The position numbers and the translations under genes are program-made. DNA of 64,000 nt from Cristatella mucedo (taxonomy: Eukaryota; Bryozoa; Phylactolaemata; Cristatellidae). The first letter of the stretch is position 1, and each line of letters begins with the position of its first letter. The notes under the pieces were generated by a model that was not told the origin of the DNA, ran no database searches, and saw only the letters and a list, made by a program, of their open reading frames with translations. The DNA is taken from positions 421,501 through 485,500 of the forward strand of contig WPIO01000155.1 in NCBI GenBank assembly GCA_009760855.2, in the 5' to 3' direction. This document shows, in pieces, positions 1-11,390 of this stretch.

Positions 1-666
1 TGATGAAAGGTGAGCTTAGAGAAACCACTTTGCTTCAGTCCAGTAAATTCAATTACTATATATCTGAAATGGATTATCTCACCATAGTTGCATGACCACG
101 CTTTTGCAGAGCTGGTGTGTTACACTGCTTCTGAATTATATTTAAGTAATCAAAAACTTTGGCCAAATTGGCAGTAGTGCTCCCAATCATAAATACTAGA
201 ACTTTGTAATTTTCCAAATAATTTGTACCTTATATGTGAGCGATAACAAACCAGTATATTTTACAGTGTTTAACTCAAAGCATGAAGACAGTGCCATCAT
301 TCATTTCATTCCTAGCATTGACAAGGTATCAATGCATGCCTCCTCTGCAATATTTTTAATTGATAAAGAATTACTTATTAACCCTCGTCCCTCTATAAGC
401 ATGCCAAACCTTTACGAATTTTAAGCTTTTTTACACCAAAATTAAATTTGAATTAAAGCTTGAAACTACGCTTTATTTTCAAATTCTAGATTTTCCTTGC
501 ACTAGATTTCAATATCAATAGTAAAAAAGATGGCTCGTGATAGGAATAATAATTGTTTTAAAAATACAAAAAATAAACTAAATCGCAACACAGACGCGTT
601 ATAACTCACTTCAAGCCAAGCAATAGCCAAGAGATAATGATAAGAAATGCTGCATAGTGATTATAA
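1..666. other. AT-rich unique sequence, no gene recognised
   Basis: A 62-codon open frame near 236-424 starts at GTG and has no recognisable motif. I see no repeat family here. Confidence 0.4.
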
Positions 667-803
667 AGCCTGTTGGCTACCGAATGCATACTGAAAGCCG
701 CTTAGGCTGTGACTTTGCTATACAAAACTATCCTACGTAACACCCTCATAATCTTTATGGGTTCGTGGAGTTACAGACTGGGATTCATTACATTACATTA
801 AAA
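667..803 (+). mobile_element. L2-A LINE, 3' end only
   Basis: Matches the last ~130 bases of the L2-A family (best copy 12285-13724): the GGCTACCGAATGC and GAAAGCCGCTTAGGCTG segments, then the CTTTATG/GTGGAGTTACAGAC block and an ATTAC-type tail. It is a severely 5'-truncated insertion, diverged from the best copy. Confidence 0.8.
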
Positions 804-1891
804 AAGCATGCAAGCAAGAAAGTAACATGCCTAGACAAGCATGCAAAATCCTGCAAGTAGACACTTATGGCAGTATGACCATGGTTAGTAGCTAGTTATT
901 CATGGTTAGTAGCGCTGAATCCTTCGCAGGTGCAAAGCCTGCAAAGCCCACAGCAAGAAAGAACTGTTTGCTGATACTTAGGTAAACCTCAGCTAAACGA
1001 ATGCCAGTTCAGGCGAGGCTTGCAGGATCAAAAACTGGAAGTTTTTCCTACCAAAGCCAGTAAAGTATCTGGACCGACTCGCATCGCCTCGTGCGTCGCG
1101 TCTCGTCATGTCTTTCCGAGTTGACAGCATTCAAAAACAGCAGCTAGAACCTACCTGTACATTTTCCTCACTCACTCCGCTCCGTCTGATTTAACTGTCA
1201 TCTGTGATCTGTTTTTTTACGAAGCTAGGCACTTCGTGGAGAAGGGCAAGCTAGCTGCACTTTTAGAATAGCACCCCCCCCCAACCAACGAACGCATTTT
1301 TGCTATATTTATGTGTTTTTATCTGTGGGGGTCCTAATGAACAAGGAAAGTGAGTGCCTTGTTGTGTGTCTTTGAATGCTTGCTAAAGCATGATCATTGG
1401 CAAGCTATCCTATACACGGTGCCTCACTTGGCGCTAAATCTTGGTTGTCGCTTCACTTTCAGTGAATTGGCGCGGGCATGTAACCAGATTCAGCTCTATC
1501 TGAAAGCAATACAAAAGACTTAAAATTTCAGCGTTATTTATTACTTTAGGGGGAGACAGAAGCCACGCACGAGTTTAGCACTTCGGGGGCATATGAACTG
1601 AAGACCTGATCACCAAAAGCTCAATATACTGGGAAAGGAAAGGCGACTGAAAGCAGAGATCGCTGTGCGAGAGCAAGTGCCAGAGCGAGAACGAGTGCAA
1701 GAGCGAGTGTGCGAGTGATAGTGATACAGTGCGAGTGCGGAGACTACACTGGATGAGCAAGTATGCATATTGTACGAAGGCCGGTGCTATTGGAAAATAG
1801 TCAGCCGAGCAAAGGTTTTTGAAGTCAGAATAATGGCTCTTCAGCCAGGGCGCTGCAAACAGCTTCGAACCTACATCATCAGCATCTTCTA
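804..1891. other. Unique sequence with a short quasi-repeat
   Basis: No gene recognised. About 1665-1745 is a degenerate run built on GAGCGAGTGC-like units. A C-run lies near 1267-1276. Confidence 0.4.
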
Positions 1892-2018
1892 GAATGCGTA
1901 CCGAAAGCCGCTCAGGCTGTGAGTGCGCTGTACAAAACTCTCCTGCGTAGCACCCACCCACGTGGTCTTTATGACTTTGTGGAGCTACAGACGGAAATTC
2001 ATTACATTGCATTACATC
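1892..2018 (+). mobile_element. L2-A LINE, 3' end only
   Basis: Begins at GAATGCGTACCGAAAGCC and runs through the L2-A 3' UTR to an ATTACATT tail. It is closer to the best copy than the fragment at 667-803, so probably younger. Only ~127 bases are present, as expected for extreme 5' truncation during target-primed reverse transcription. Confidence 0.82.
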
Positions 2019-2938
2019 TTCTAGGCCTCCATGTTTCTTTGGAGCTGCCAAGGAGGAAGAAAGACGGAATGACATCGGATGACATCGACAAAGGCAGACG
2101 TAACGTGACCGTTGACCGCCTGTAATCGAAATTGATGTCAGTGTGCTCTATTTTCCTGACCCTCTTTCGGCCAGTATTTGAATATCCTTAGCTTCAAATG
2201 ACAATTGCAACAGATTTCCTTCGATATTATGTCTACAGCTAGAGAGACGCGACAGCGAGAAAAGCCGAAGTGCGAAGCTCTTCACTGTAATATCTCGAGA
2301 GCCCAAGTGCCTGCAGAAATCAGGATTCTAGGGAAATCGGGCAGCTTGCTGACGATTTCACATAGAACCCGAGAGCGGCAAGATATGAAGGTGAAGGACG
2401 CTGATGGTGCTGCAGTCTAGCCTCGAGAGAAACCCTGCTAGGCGGCAGTCTGATCGGTTGAACGAGGTATGAATTTACCCGAGCTCCGAGCCATCTCTGA
2501 CACTGATTGTCTCTGACACTGATTGTCTGGGACTTGAACTTCAGCCTTGCGTCCGTGTCCACACCAGTTGCAGCTTGGCCTTGCTCGGAAGCACGCCCAT
2601 TCCAAGTTACGCTAGGCTAGTAGGGAGGGAGCTAAAATCGGGAGATAAAATAAAGCCAGCCACTAGGGCGAGGATCTTTAACATCCCGGACCGGGACTGA
2701 GCATGCTATAAATGAAGGTGAAGGATACTGGTTGAGCACGCCAGACGGGCTGCACTGGAGGCACTTTTCTTAATGCAACTTTAAAGGCCGAGTAGCCACG
2801 AAAGAGGAAACACAAAACAAAAGCATTTGCTAACGGTGCTTCATCAAATCAGGTAAGTTCAAGTGCAACCAGATGGACATGTAGTTTCCAATGATTTGTT
2901 TCCAAAAATTTGCCAGCTTAGATTTAGAATCTGCCGAG
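2019..2938. other. Unique sequence, no gene recognised
   Basis: Short open frames on both strands lack recognisable domains. A ~20-bp direct duplication (CTCTGACACTGATTGT twice) sits near 2494-2530. Confidence 0.4.
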
Positions 2939-3392
2939 CTGGTTTGCTCAAGCGGCTTAGGTGCTCGCCCTAACCAAGGTCTGGCTGAAGTCGTGGCTCG
3001 AGCCCCGAGGCATATAATAATAATAATAATAATACACACGATAAAGCACCCTCAGAAACTCAATCTCTTTTTAGGCACTTTACATTTGCTGCACAGGAAA
3101 CGCGATCGAATGGTGAGTAGTATCATGCTTGATATATAAAACAATTAACATGATTTGGGGTGACGTGCACAGGGTCAGCATGCAAGTGTGATTAGTGGCA
3201 GCATGCACAGTGTCAGCACGCATACGCACATAAAGGAAGAATAACGGGGACCCACTAAATTCTCTCCTAAATAGGTGCATTTCAAGTTTTTTTAAATGCG
3301 GTCAAGTCAGGGGATAATGTGACGCATATGTGAAACGCCTGAATAGAGGTTAAGTTCTCTTGGGGCGCTATACAAATGAATTAGATATTATA
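2939..3392 (+). mobile_element. S1 tRNA-derived SINE, split by an L2-B insertion
   Basis: The left part (2939-3015) has the tRNA-like head, with CTCAAGCGGCTTAGGTGCTCG in the A-box position and GTGGCTCGAGCCCC in the B-box position. The right part (3324-3392) is the S1 tail GAAACGCCTGAATAGAGG...GGGGCGCTATACAAATG. Between them lies a minus-strand L2-B element. GCATAT occurs at both junctions (3010-3015 and 3324-3329), and removing the insert restores the S1 order seen intact at 21541-21694. Confidence 0.82.
3016..3323 (-). mobile_element. L2-B LINE 3' end inserted in S1
   Basis: On the minus strand it ends in the L2-B terminal hairpin and a TTA repeat (plus-strand 3016-3032). It includes the family 3' UTR signature of TGCATGCTGCCACTAA / CATGCTGACCCTG. 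The 5' truncation is about 300 bases from the end. A GCATAT duplication flanks it. Confidence 0.85.
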
Positions 3393-3521
3393 TTTTTAGC
3401 TCAAAGAAGCTCAAATTTATGCATGGATCTACAGGTATTAATGTGTTGAACATCTGAAGTCAGCAGGGTCAGGGTATTAATCTCTCCGCAGCTGACTCCG
3501 GATTCCTTAAAGATCATCTAC

Positions 3522-3660
3522 CTAAGTCCAGCAGTTAAGGTGCTCGCCCCGACCGAGGTCTGGCAGAGTTCGTGGGCTCGCGCCCCTAGGCATATGTGAA
3601 GCGCCTGAATACAGATCAAGTTCTCTTGGGGCGCTATATCGATGAATTATATTTATTTTT
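3522..3660 (+). mobile_element. S1 tRNA-derived SINE
   Basis: Carries the S1 head (GTCCAGCAGTTAAGGTGCTCG, then GGTCTGGC and GTGGGCTCGCGCCCC) followed by CATATGTGAAGCGCCTGAAT and the hairpin half GGGGCGCTATA, ending in a T-rich tail. The first bases of the head are eroded. The tail resembles the end of L2-type LINEs (see 21541-21710). Confidence 0.78.
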
Positions 3661-4154
3661 TTGTCTAATTATATGGCTTAGCTGTAATATTTCCGAACTG
3701 CAAAGACTGCAGTTTGCTGCTATGACTATTGATTAATTGATGTCCTATCAGTATAGCTATGTATTGATGTTATTATACGCATTTACTATATATGTACAGT
3801 ACTACATAATTATTGTTATACAATAATAATAGTTATATAAATATATATGTATCTATATATTTATTTATTATATGTATTTATTTATTCTTGGCACTGAACT
3901 TCAATCAGGACCTGGTCGAGCTGAAATAGGCTTCTTAGTTCGGTAGCTCTAGCGTAAGGCTTCAACTGCGTAGCTCACAAAGCCGATGCATTCTGTGCGG
4001 TACTTTGGCGCCAAATTAGACTGCTGCTGAGGCTGCTGCTATGTCCACTGCTTGACTGGAACGGATGCCAAGCCTTTCGATCGCCGGCCATTGCTGGCCT
4101 GCTGCACGATGGGAAAACAGACAGTGCCCACATGTGCCGCAGCGGGAGCAGTGG
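3661..4154. other. AT-rich unique sequence
   Basis: About 3780-3890 is dominated by ATATAT/TTATT stretches. Nothing else recognised. Confidence 0.4.
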
Positions 4155-4272
4155 CAACCAAAATAATAATAACAACAATACATTTGATATGGCACCCTCG
4201 GAGAACTCAATCTCTTTATAGGCACTTTACATTTGCTGCAAAGGAAGTACGATCGAATGGTTAACTTTCTCG
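4155..4272 (-). mobile_element. L2-B LINE, 3' terminal fragment
   Basis: On the minus strand this is the end of L2-B: TTTGCAGCAAATGTAAAG, AGAGATTGAGTTCTC and an interrupted ATT tail (plus-strand 4160-4180). Only the last ~110 bases remain. Confidence 0.78.
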
Positions 4273-4947
4273 AGTTTGCTACACAGTGAGCCACACGAGA
4301 GATGCTTACTTGCTGTGACTCGATTAATGGAGACCATCACAGGCTCACTGTTATTGTTCAAGAGTTCTAGCATCATCCGACCATCATCACTTGACACAAT
4401 CAATGCCAGAGCTGGATAGTCTAAAAAGAGGTACGTACGCATGGATCGTAGGTTTTTCACCATTGGCCAGCAGTTTCGTGACACCGAACGTGATCGCATG
4501 AACCTGACAGCTTGGCCGATACTAAATGGCAGCTCTGCATTTTTCTGACATGCCTTTTAAGAAACAAAACTGCTCACTGAGAGTTCAAAATTCGTAACGA
4601 TTCTGGCAGCGACTGAGACAGCTTAGGTATATAGGGAAAGAAGCCTAATAATCTTTTATTGATCTCCGTAGTGAAACGTATTTAAGCCATCCTCAAATTT
4701 AATTACTGAGCGACTAAGCTCAGAAAAAGTAGGCCCGCAGCTCTATAGTTCAAACTAGCTCGAGAAATTTTGTCGCAATATCTAAATTAATTTCAAATTA
4801 AAAGGAGCAGTTTCATTGGCTGCCAAGCTGCCTGGCTCCTAGGTAGAATCATGTTTTAAAATTCGTCAAAAATTTTTCAAATACAGAGTACGTCGCCATC
4901 TGCTGGCAGGTTTCAGTGTCTAAAATTCAAAGAGGCACACCGATATT
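4273..4947. other. Unique sequence, no gene recognised
   Basis: An open frame of ~90 codons on the minus strand (4227-4499) partly overlaps the LINE tail and shows no domain. Nothing else stands out. Confidence 0.35.
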
Positions 4948-5178
4948 TCGTGCTTGTGCGTGCTGACACTGTGCACGCTGCCACTAACCACATTTGCATG
5001 CTGACCCTGTGCATGTCACCCCTAACCATGTTATTCATTTCGTTTGTTTTTCAAGCACGATTTTACTTACCATTCAATTGCATTTCCCTTTGCAGCAAAT
5101 TTAAAGCGCCTAGAAAGAGAGATTAAGTTCTCTGAGGGCGCTTTATCAAGTATATTATTATTATTATTATTATTATTT
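4948..5178 (+). mobile_element. L2-B LINE, 3' UTR and tail
   Basis: Contains GTGCTGACACTGTGCACG, the CATGCTGACCCTGTGCATG block, TTTGCAGCAAATTTAAAG, the terminal hairpin and an (ATT)n tail at 5153-5177. High similarity to the ends at 11391-12175 and 36230-36802. 5'-truncated to about 230 bases. Confidence 0.87.
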
Positions 5179-5372
5179 GATTCTTTTATTTCTCTCATTT
5201 GATTTGTCTAGCACCTGCAACACTGATCCGCTGGCGACTATACAATTGAAAACAATAAGTTTGCACGGGGCCAACTATTGACATTAGCCGACAGTAGCCT
5301 GGTTCATGGGCCATTTTAGAAAGTTAATATAATGCAATGCAAGACGGGAGGCTCATGTCAAACTCGGATTGA

Positions 5373-6200
5373 GATAATAATAATATTGTTAACAGCAGTA
5401 ATACAATCTTGGTACAGTACCCTCAGGGATATAAGTCTCTTGCTGGGCACTTTGCATATGCTGCACAGGAAACATGTCAATTGGTATGCGATAAAGTGCA
5501 GAGTGTCAGCAAGCATAATTACATTAAGAACAAGTCGTACGGACCAAGAAAACGCTGCGCGAAAAAGGGAGCGCTTTAGGCTTTATTTGCGTATTTCTTT
5601 TTAAATTCAGGGAGTGCCGTGACGTCAATCCGGAGAGATTTCCGGGCGGGCATTGGGGGCCTACGAGTGATAGGTGCGGTTTTGAAGGGAGTCTAAAGAT
5701 TTGAGGTTGGCTAGCGGTGCATCTAAGCGACGAGTCAGAAGGGCAGATGCTACAGTGCCTAGCCTTGAATTGAAGAGCAGCTCCGATAGGTTTGTCACAG
5801 GACGAAAATGTTTAGGACCTAAACGTCAGTGACAAAATATTGAAGTCTATGCACTGATTGGTAGGTAGCCAGTGCAGGTCAGTGAAAAGCTGCACAATGT
5901 GGCAATTACAACAATACCGACCGACAATACAATAACTACAATTCAACAGCTACAACAATGCCGACAGGCCTGCAGAGGCTGCAGAGCTTTGCACCAGCTA
6001 CAGGCAGCTGATCGTAGAAGCTGGAAGGCCGGCAAGCAAGATTCACAGAAGTCGAGACAGGCTGTTGAAAATGTACTGACCAACTTGGACGTGTTCTCCG
6101 TTTCAGGCCCAGATTTTCGCGATGCTAAGTAAAAGCAGGAAGACTTTACAGCTGAGCCGACGCGATCGTTTAGAGAAAAGCAGGTTGGATAAGGCTGGTC
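5373..6200 (-). mobile_element. Diverged L2-B-like LINE fragment
   Basis: The plus strand begins with an AATAAT tract and a degraded terminal hairpin region (ATAAGTCTCTTGCTGGGCAC). Farther in, 5690-5890 and 5975-6130 match the antisense of the L2-B C-terminal region (TAGCCAGTGCAGGTCAGTG; AAGTCGAGACAGG; CCAACTTGGACGTG). No continuous frame remains. It is older than the other L2-B copies, and short tandem ACAATACCGACCGACAATAC-like units near 5910-5960 interrupt it. Confidence 0.65.
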
Positions 6201-6454
6201 AGATTTTGCGAATATGCTACAGGAGGAGGTACTGGGAAAATAACGAGGTCCCATTAATGTGGATAGTGACAATTATAATGATGTCATAGCTCCTAAAATG
6301 GGCTCATTTTTGAAGCAATAGAAGATATTGACTGTAGCACGAAAATAATTCAAGACTTTCGGTGCGTAAAAGCAGAAAGCTTGATCAACAAAATGTTGAC
6401 ATCAGTAAGAGGGACTTACTCGTTATGACTAGGTTCTATGACAGGTGGTATGAC

Positions 6455-8215
6455 TAATGTAACGTAATATACCTTCGTCTGTAACAACACAAAGTCGCAA
6501 AGACAATGCGAGTGCTATGCAGGAGACTTTTTATAGCGCACTCACAGCCTAAGAGGTTTTTGCTACGCATTTGGCAGAATTCAGCCGGCAGACTTAATCT
6601 CAAGTAACGCTAAGAAATTGAGAAGCTTAGAGCTGAGTCAGGAGAGCAGTTGAGGTAATGAGTAGCATTAGTAGCAGCTCAGGACCGCTGTGAAGGATGC
6701 AGCAGGAGAGATATTGTCGTTGCATTAAACTTGTCAAAGTGAGTTCCACAGCCTTGGACTTGTAGAGTAAAAGCGTCTGTCACCCATGGTCTTGAAGGGG
6801 AGAAATGAAACGGCTAATGTATTGTCCATTTAAGACCTTTAGCGCAGGGCAAGGCTGAAATTGGTGCAGCTGTTCAGCTAGTATGAAGGAGGTAAGCCTT
6901 GGCCAGCTTTATGGGTCAGCGTAACTTTACTCTGCATTCGTTGATCAACCGGCAGCCTTCCAAGCTCTTTCAGGAAAGGAGACACATGGTCAAACCTCTC
7001 GGATATGCAAACTAGCCTTGCAGCCATAGTCATCGCTAGCTGCAGTGGCTTTTCTCGGTAGCACAGCCAAACGGGAGCTACCATAATCTAGCGGAGACGA
7101 AGCTAAGGAGCTATTTAAATTTGTCTGTAAGCCACCGTGGAAGACAGTTCCCAATCTTAAATATGGGTTGGACTTGATGGCTAGCTCTAAAGGCAGTATT
7201 CTTAACAAAGCTTTCAAAATTTAGGCGGCTGTCGAAGACACACCTAAATTCTGAGCACAGTGTGACGGTCGCACAACAGCATCACCTATTAGAAAAGCAA
7301 AGCCGTATAGTCCGGCCATAGGCTTCGAATGTCCTATGAGAAGCAGTTCTGTTTTATCGTAGTTTAGTTTAAGGAGATTTTCCGACATCCACGATCATAT
7401 GTCGGCAAGGCAAGCATTCACTTAATCAGTTGCTGCAGCAGATTCCAACGGTTAAATGACCAATACAGCTGAGTATTGTCAGCATGAAAGTAATAACCTG
7501 TTCTACGAGCCTGGATCACGTTTCCCAGAGGCTGATCATAAATGGAGGACTGTACAGGACCAAGGACGAACCCTTGTGGGACTCCGCAAGTGACTGGTCT
7601 TGTGGGCGAGACCTGCCAACTACACGCCACGGATTGAACACGACAGGACGAGCACGTTGTTCAAAATCGTTCAAGTAGGATATCGTAATCCACGATGTCG
7701 AAGGCAGCTATTAGATTTAGCAGAGGTAGGGCAGTGACATTCCCGTCATTCATTGTTGCTGCATAGGATATCATTGGTTAAACCGAGGAGAGCAGTTTCA
7801 GTGGAGTGTTGCCTATTGGACCACGATTAAAACTTTGTGAAATTTCATTCTTTTCAATGTGAGCTACCAGGTGCTCAGTGATAATTTTTCAAGAATCTTA
7901 GGCCAAAAAAGAATGAAGGCAAAAGTTTGTAAGAACCACTGCATATAGTCCGAGCTTTTTAAATATAGGTCTAATGATGGCCGATTTAAAGAACTTGGGT
8001 GCAACCCTTTTTTGAGAAGCTTTTTCGGATAATAAAGAAAATAAGAATAACAAATATAATAAGAGGAAATAATAAGAAATAGTATAATAAATAAGAATAA
8101 TCAATAATAGTGATACATATAACAATAATAAGATAATAAGAAGAAGAGCAATTTCGGATATGATTGGGCTAAATTTGTCTGCGAGTGAAGACCACAGAGA
8201 TAGCATTAAATGATC
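6455..8215 (-). mobile_element. L2-A LINE, degraded copy spanning reverse transcriptase to 3' end
   Basis: The 3' UTR lies at 6455-6640 on the plus strand, followed leftward in protein sense by RT fragments. A fragment at 7418-7630 (minus) reads TCGVPQGFVLGPV and HADNTQLYWSF, so the YADD has decayed to HADN. The segment 7898-8010 holds the pre-RT motif FKSAIIRPIFKKLG. Stops and frameshifts break the frame, and an AT-rich stretch at ~8030-8160 is inserted. It is an old, inactive copy. Confidence 0.78.
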
Positions 8216-9052
8216 TTCAGGGAACTTATAAAAGCATTGACCAAAACCAATTTTTTGGATCTGTATGTGTATATCACAACAGTAAGAGGCACTGTCTTTG
8301 ATGAAGATCTGATTGCAGCAGATTCGATCGACTATCCATGCAAAATCGCATGCATTATGGCCAAACGATACGCAAACAACAATAGCAACCCTGCCACCAA
8401 CCTTTTCAGATCGCACGGACTGAAAGAATAAGAACCCGGGTGGCATACTCTCTGATACACAGCTACCAGAAAAATGCTCCATCTACGTTTCGGTCATCAG
8501 AAATGCATCTAGCTTCTCCTCGGCAGCCTGGTCGCAATAAAATACCCCCTGGTTTTTAGCGAGCGGACATTTTAAAGGCATAATTTAAGAGGCTGCCCAG
8601 GAACTGCGGAACGCCGACTCGGCGGCTTGCCTTCTATTCGGCATGTAGCCGGTCTGGCCGACGCTGCCCCGTCGAATTTAAATGAGATCTTAGTAATGGT
8701 TGCAGGTCGACTTTTCACGGCATGCTGAAGCACGGTGAATGAACTACTACTGCAAAAGAGTGCTAATCAGCCCTTTAAACTTACTAGTCATTGGTTAGAT
8801 AGTCGAGCTCTTGATAGGGCGAACGCAGGATGTTCGCACGCAGGTTCTTACTGACCAGCTGAAGAAGGTCCGCCGGTAGGTATCGACTAATGGCGAAATC
8901 GGACCTTATGCTAAGCAGGTCCTGTATTAATTAGCACATCCGAGGACATTTCATAAAAATTCACAGCTAAGATATCAACGGAATCACCAACGGCATCTCG
9001 AAGAAGTCGGATTAAACGCCACGACACGTCATGAGTCACCCGAGGCCGCTCT
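8216..9052. other. Unrecognised sequence
   Basis: Open frames of up to ~73 codons are present without recognisable domains. The first part may be a further decayed 5' piece of the adjacent L2-A copy, but I cannot align it confidently. Confidence 0.3.
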
Positions 9053-9255
9053 CTAGCACGGGGAGGAAATTACTAGATGCTTCAGATCGAGTGATGCCAG
9101 GGCACACTGGGAAGTGACCTGTAAGCGAGCCAGAGGATCTTGAAATCTATTCAAAGCCTGTTGAGGAGCCCATGAAAGATCAGACACAAGTAGCGTGATG
9201 TGGCAGCTACGCACTCTACCGAAAGCCAGACGAGCTAGTATTTTCTGCACCGGTT
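9053..9255 (-). mobile_element. L2-like LINE relic (C-terminal region)
   Basis: The minus strand encodes a 65-residue piece containing LARLAFGRVRSCHITLL followed by DLSWAPQQ. This parallels the ARLVCRERRSCHITPLLADLHWLPV stretch of L2-B. It belongs to a distinct, older family, since the nucleotide match to L2-A and L2-B is poor. Confidence 0.55.
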
Positions 9256-9844
9256 GCTGACAATAAAGGGCGCATGCCTGGAGTCCGGCATAAAGGAAAC
9301 TGCTAGGAGATAATTCGAGTTACAGAAGTACTTTATGCTGTAGCCGTTTGGTGCGATTAGTTTTTTGGGGCCTGGAGACTTCTTTAATCGAAAATGCAAA
9401 GCTCACTTGGTGGCACTGGCTTACACGAAACTGGTTTAATGACAGTAAATCAGGAAGATGAACCCTTTCCGACCACCTGGTATTTGCTGGGCAATCAACG
9501 TACTTTTACAACGGTGGCATTTCATTTTTATTGCCAGCTGCAAGATAGGGAAGTAACTCAGGCAGATGTGATGATAAGAGGTTGTTGATTATAACGACTT
9601 GCCATTTTAGCAAGCAGCTAACACGTTGCACAGTTGTGCACACTTTACTCGACCTATTAGCGTCGCTGATGCCAGTTTTGGAATGAACCGTGCGGGTAAT
9701 CACTCAGACTGGGCGCAGGGAGCAGCGAAATGGTGAACAGTGTGGATGTCTACACAGTCTCGGCCTGCCGGCGTGCCCAGCAGATAAACAACGCCCTGTA
9801 AAGGTCTAACGATCGAGAGGAAGACGAAGACGAGTCCGGCAGAT
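9256..9844. other. Unique sequence, no gene recognised
   Basis: A ~64-codon frame at 9394-9588 (ATG start) has no motif I recognise. Nothing else is seen. Confidence 0.35.
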
Positions 9845-9961
9845 TAAAAAATGAATACTAGCTGATTTAGCAGCCTCTTTCGTATGGCAACAGGAGGACC
9901 ACTTGCAGCAGCGGTACAGGATCTCCTACGGAATTTTTGGAACCCACGACCTCGGCACCCA
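9845..9961 (-). mobile_element. S2 tRNA-derived SINE, partial
   Basis: On the minus strand it carries the B-box-like GTCGTGGGTTCC and the S2 3' end GAGGCTGCTAAATCAGC with a T-rich tail. The 5' head is missing. It faces the S2 copy at 10004-10170 across a telomere-like tract. Confidence 0.72.
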
Positions 9962-10003
9962 GGCTTAGGGTTTAGGTTTTAGGATTTAGGGCTTAGGGTT
10001 CAG
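9962..10003 (+). repeat. Degenerate telomere-like tract
   Basis: About six imperfect units built on TTAGGG/TTTAGG occur in ~42 bases. TTAGGG is the usual metazoan telomeric unit. The tract lies exactly between two oppositely oriented S2 SINE copies. Confidence 0.6.
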
Positions 10004-10170
10004 GGCACACTAGTTAAGGCGGCTGCTTTCCACGACATCGGTCCCGAAGTCGTGGGTTCCAATCCTGCAGTGGGCGATCTTTTACTGTCCTTGCAAGCGG
10101 CTGTGATAGCCGTAAAGGTTTTTCTGTTACTTTGAAAAAGAAGCTGTTAAATCAGCTTGCATTTTTTATT
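10004..10170 (+). mobile_element. S2 tRNA-derived SINE, nearly full length
   Basis: Reads GGCACACTAGTTAAGGCGG (A-box region), GTCGTGGGTTCCAATCC (B box), TGGGCGATCTTTT..., a second hairpin region (CTTGCAAGCGGCTGTGATAGCCG) and the tail AAGCTGTTAAATCAGC followed by T-rich sequence. Other S2 copies: 27126-27284, 36156-36917, 44068-44235, 59450-59630. Confidence 0.8.
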
Positions 10171-10897
10171 GTAGCTTTCTGCTGACCGCAGCAGACACCA
10201 CGCATGCAACTCTGCAGAAAAAATAATTTCAAACAAGACGCACTTGTCTATCCCTATTCGACTCCAGACGACGGAAGCAAACATTAGAGGCCATTAGGCG
10301 GTACGTCTTCCGACGAGTGCTGCAGCCTCGAAAGTTCGCATTGGCAAAGCACGGGCAATATAAGGTCAAGGCTGTATTACTTCATGCGTAACGGGGAAAT
10401 TTTAGGACAGTCATCCCAAAGCAGACTGTCGTGCATTTTTAAATTACCGATGCAACCGCTGCATTCCTATTCCCTGCTCCGATTAATCTGAAGCCGGGTG
10501 AGTCAGCAAGTTGCCAGTACCTCTACTGTATATCTTCGCAGTTTTCGGAGGCAGATCTCAAAGCTAGTATATTCACTTAACCACAGATATAGATAATCTT
10601 AAAGCGTCCCTAATTCACCGAGTAAGCATGTCTGCTTATTGTAAGACCAATTCGCGTAATAGCTTACATGTCTATGGATGTATAAACGCATGCTGCTTTT
10701 GGATGAGTCCCAATTTGTCACGGCTTACCTACCACACCGCCCACGGCTTCAGGCTCGCCGACTGTGAATACTCTGCCTGCTAGATACGATCATGCCCATT
10801 ATTGTTTCGCTATCGTCATTCGAATGCATTCCTGAATGCAGTTGCTGTTTCTAGGGCCCATGCATTGATGGTTAACATTAAAAGGTCGATGAAATAA
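10171..10897. other. Unique sequence, no gene recognised
   Basis: No long open frame, repeat or known motif is evident. Confidence 0.35.
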
Positions 10898-11390
10898 GGC
10901 TTGCAAAAGATTTAACTAGCTCCTTAGTTCTGTCTCGGCTAGATTATTAAAATTCCCCTTTGGCTGGGCTATCAAAAAAACGCCACTAGGCCACTGCAGC
11001 TGGCTTCAGATAGGGCTTCAAGGCTAATTTGCAAATCCCAGAGGTTTGAATATGTGACTCCTTTGCTAAAGGTGCTAGGATAGCTGTAGGTTTATCTGTT
11101 GATACAGAGCAAAGTTCTTACTCTGACCCCAGAGGCTCGCCGCGGCTTGGCTTCTCCATACCAAGCGGAACTGCTTCACCAATTTTAGCCTCCTCGTGCC
11201 CTCGGATTCTGCATGGACAATAAATTAGCCATTCCATTCGTCCGCTTAAAGACTGTTGGTGGCCGATGCTTTTGCTCGGCAGGTCATAGACTGTGGAACT
11301 CGCTTCCACGATTCTTATGAAACGACAACAAGTCTCTTACTGCTGACTATGGAACATCCTTTCCAGCCGTCCTGAGCTGCTACTTCCGCC
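10898..11390 (+). mobile_element. L2-A LINE fragment (C-terminal coding region)
   Basis: Starts at GGCTTGCAAAAGATTTAAC, equivalent to the LAKNLTSSLV segment of the best copy. It continues to GAGCTGCTACTTCCGCC and stops abruptly where L2-B sequence begins at 11391. Frameshifts are present (the plus strand lacks a continuous frame). The 3' UTR is missing. Confidence 0.8.

Noticed and set aside
7898-8482. A 194-codon minus frame with a hydrophobic Leu/Ile/Tyr-rich middle resembling a membrane protein
   Set aside because: The hydrophobic middle is the AT-rich insertion at ~8030-8160, and the C-terminal part (FKSAIIRPIFKKLG) is L2-A.
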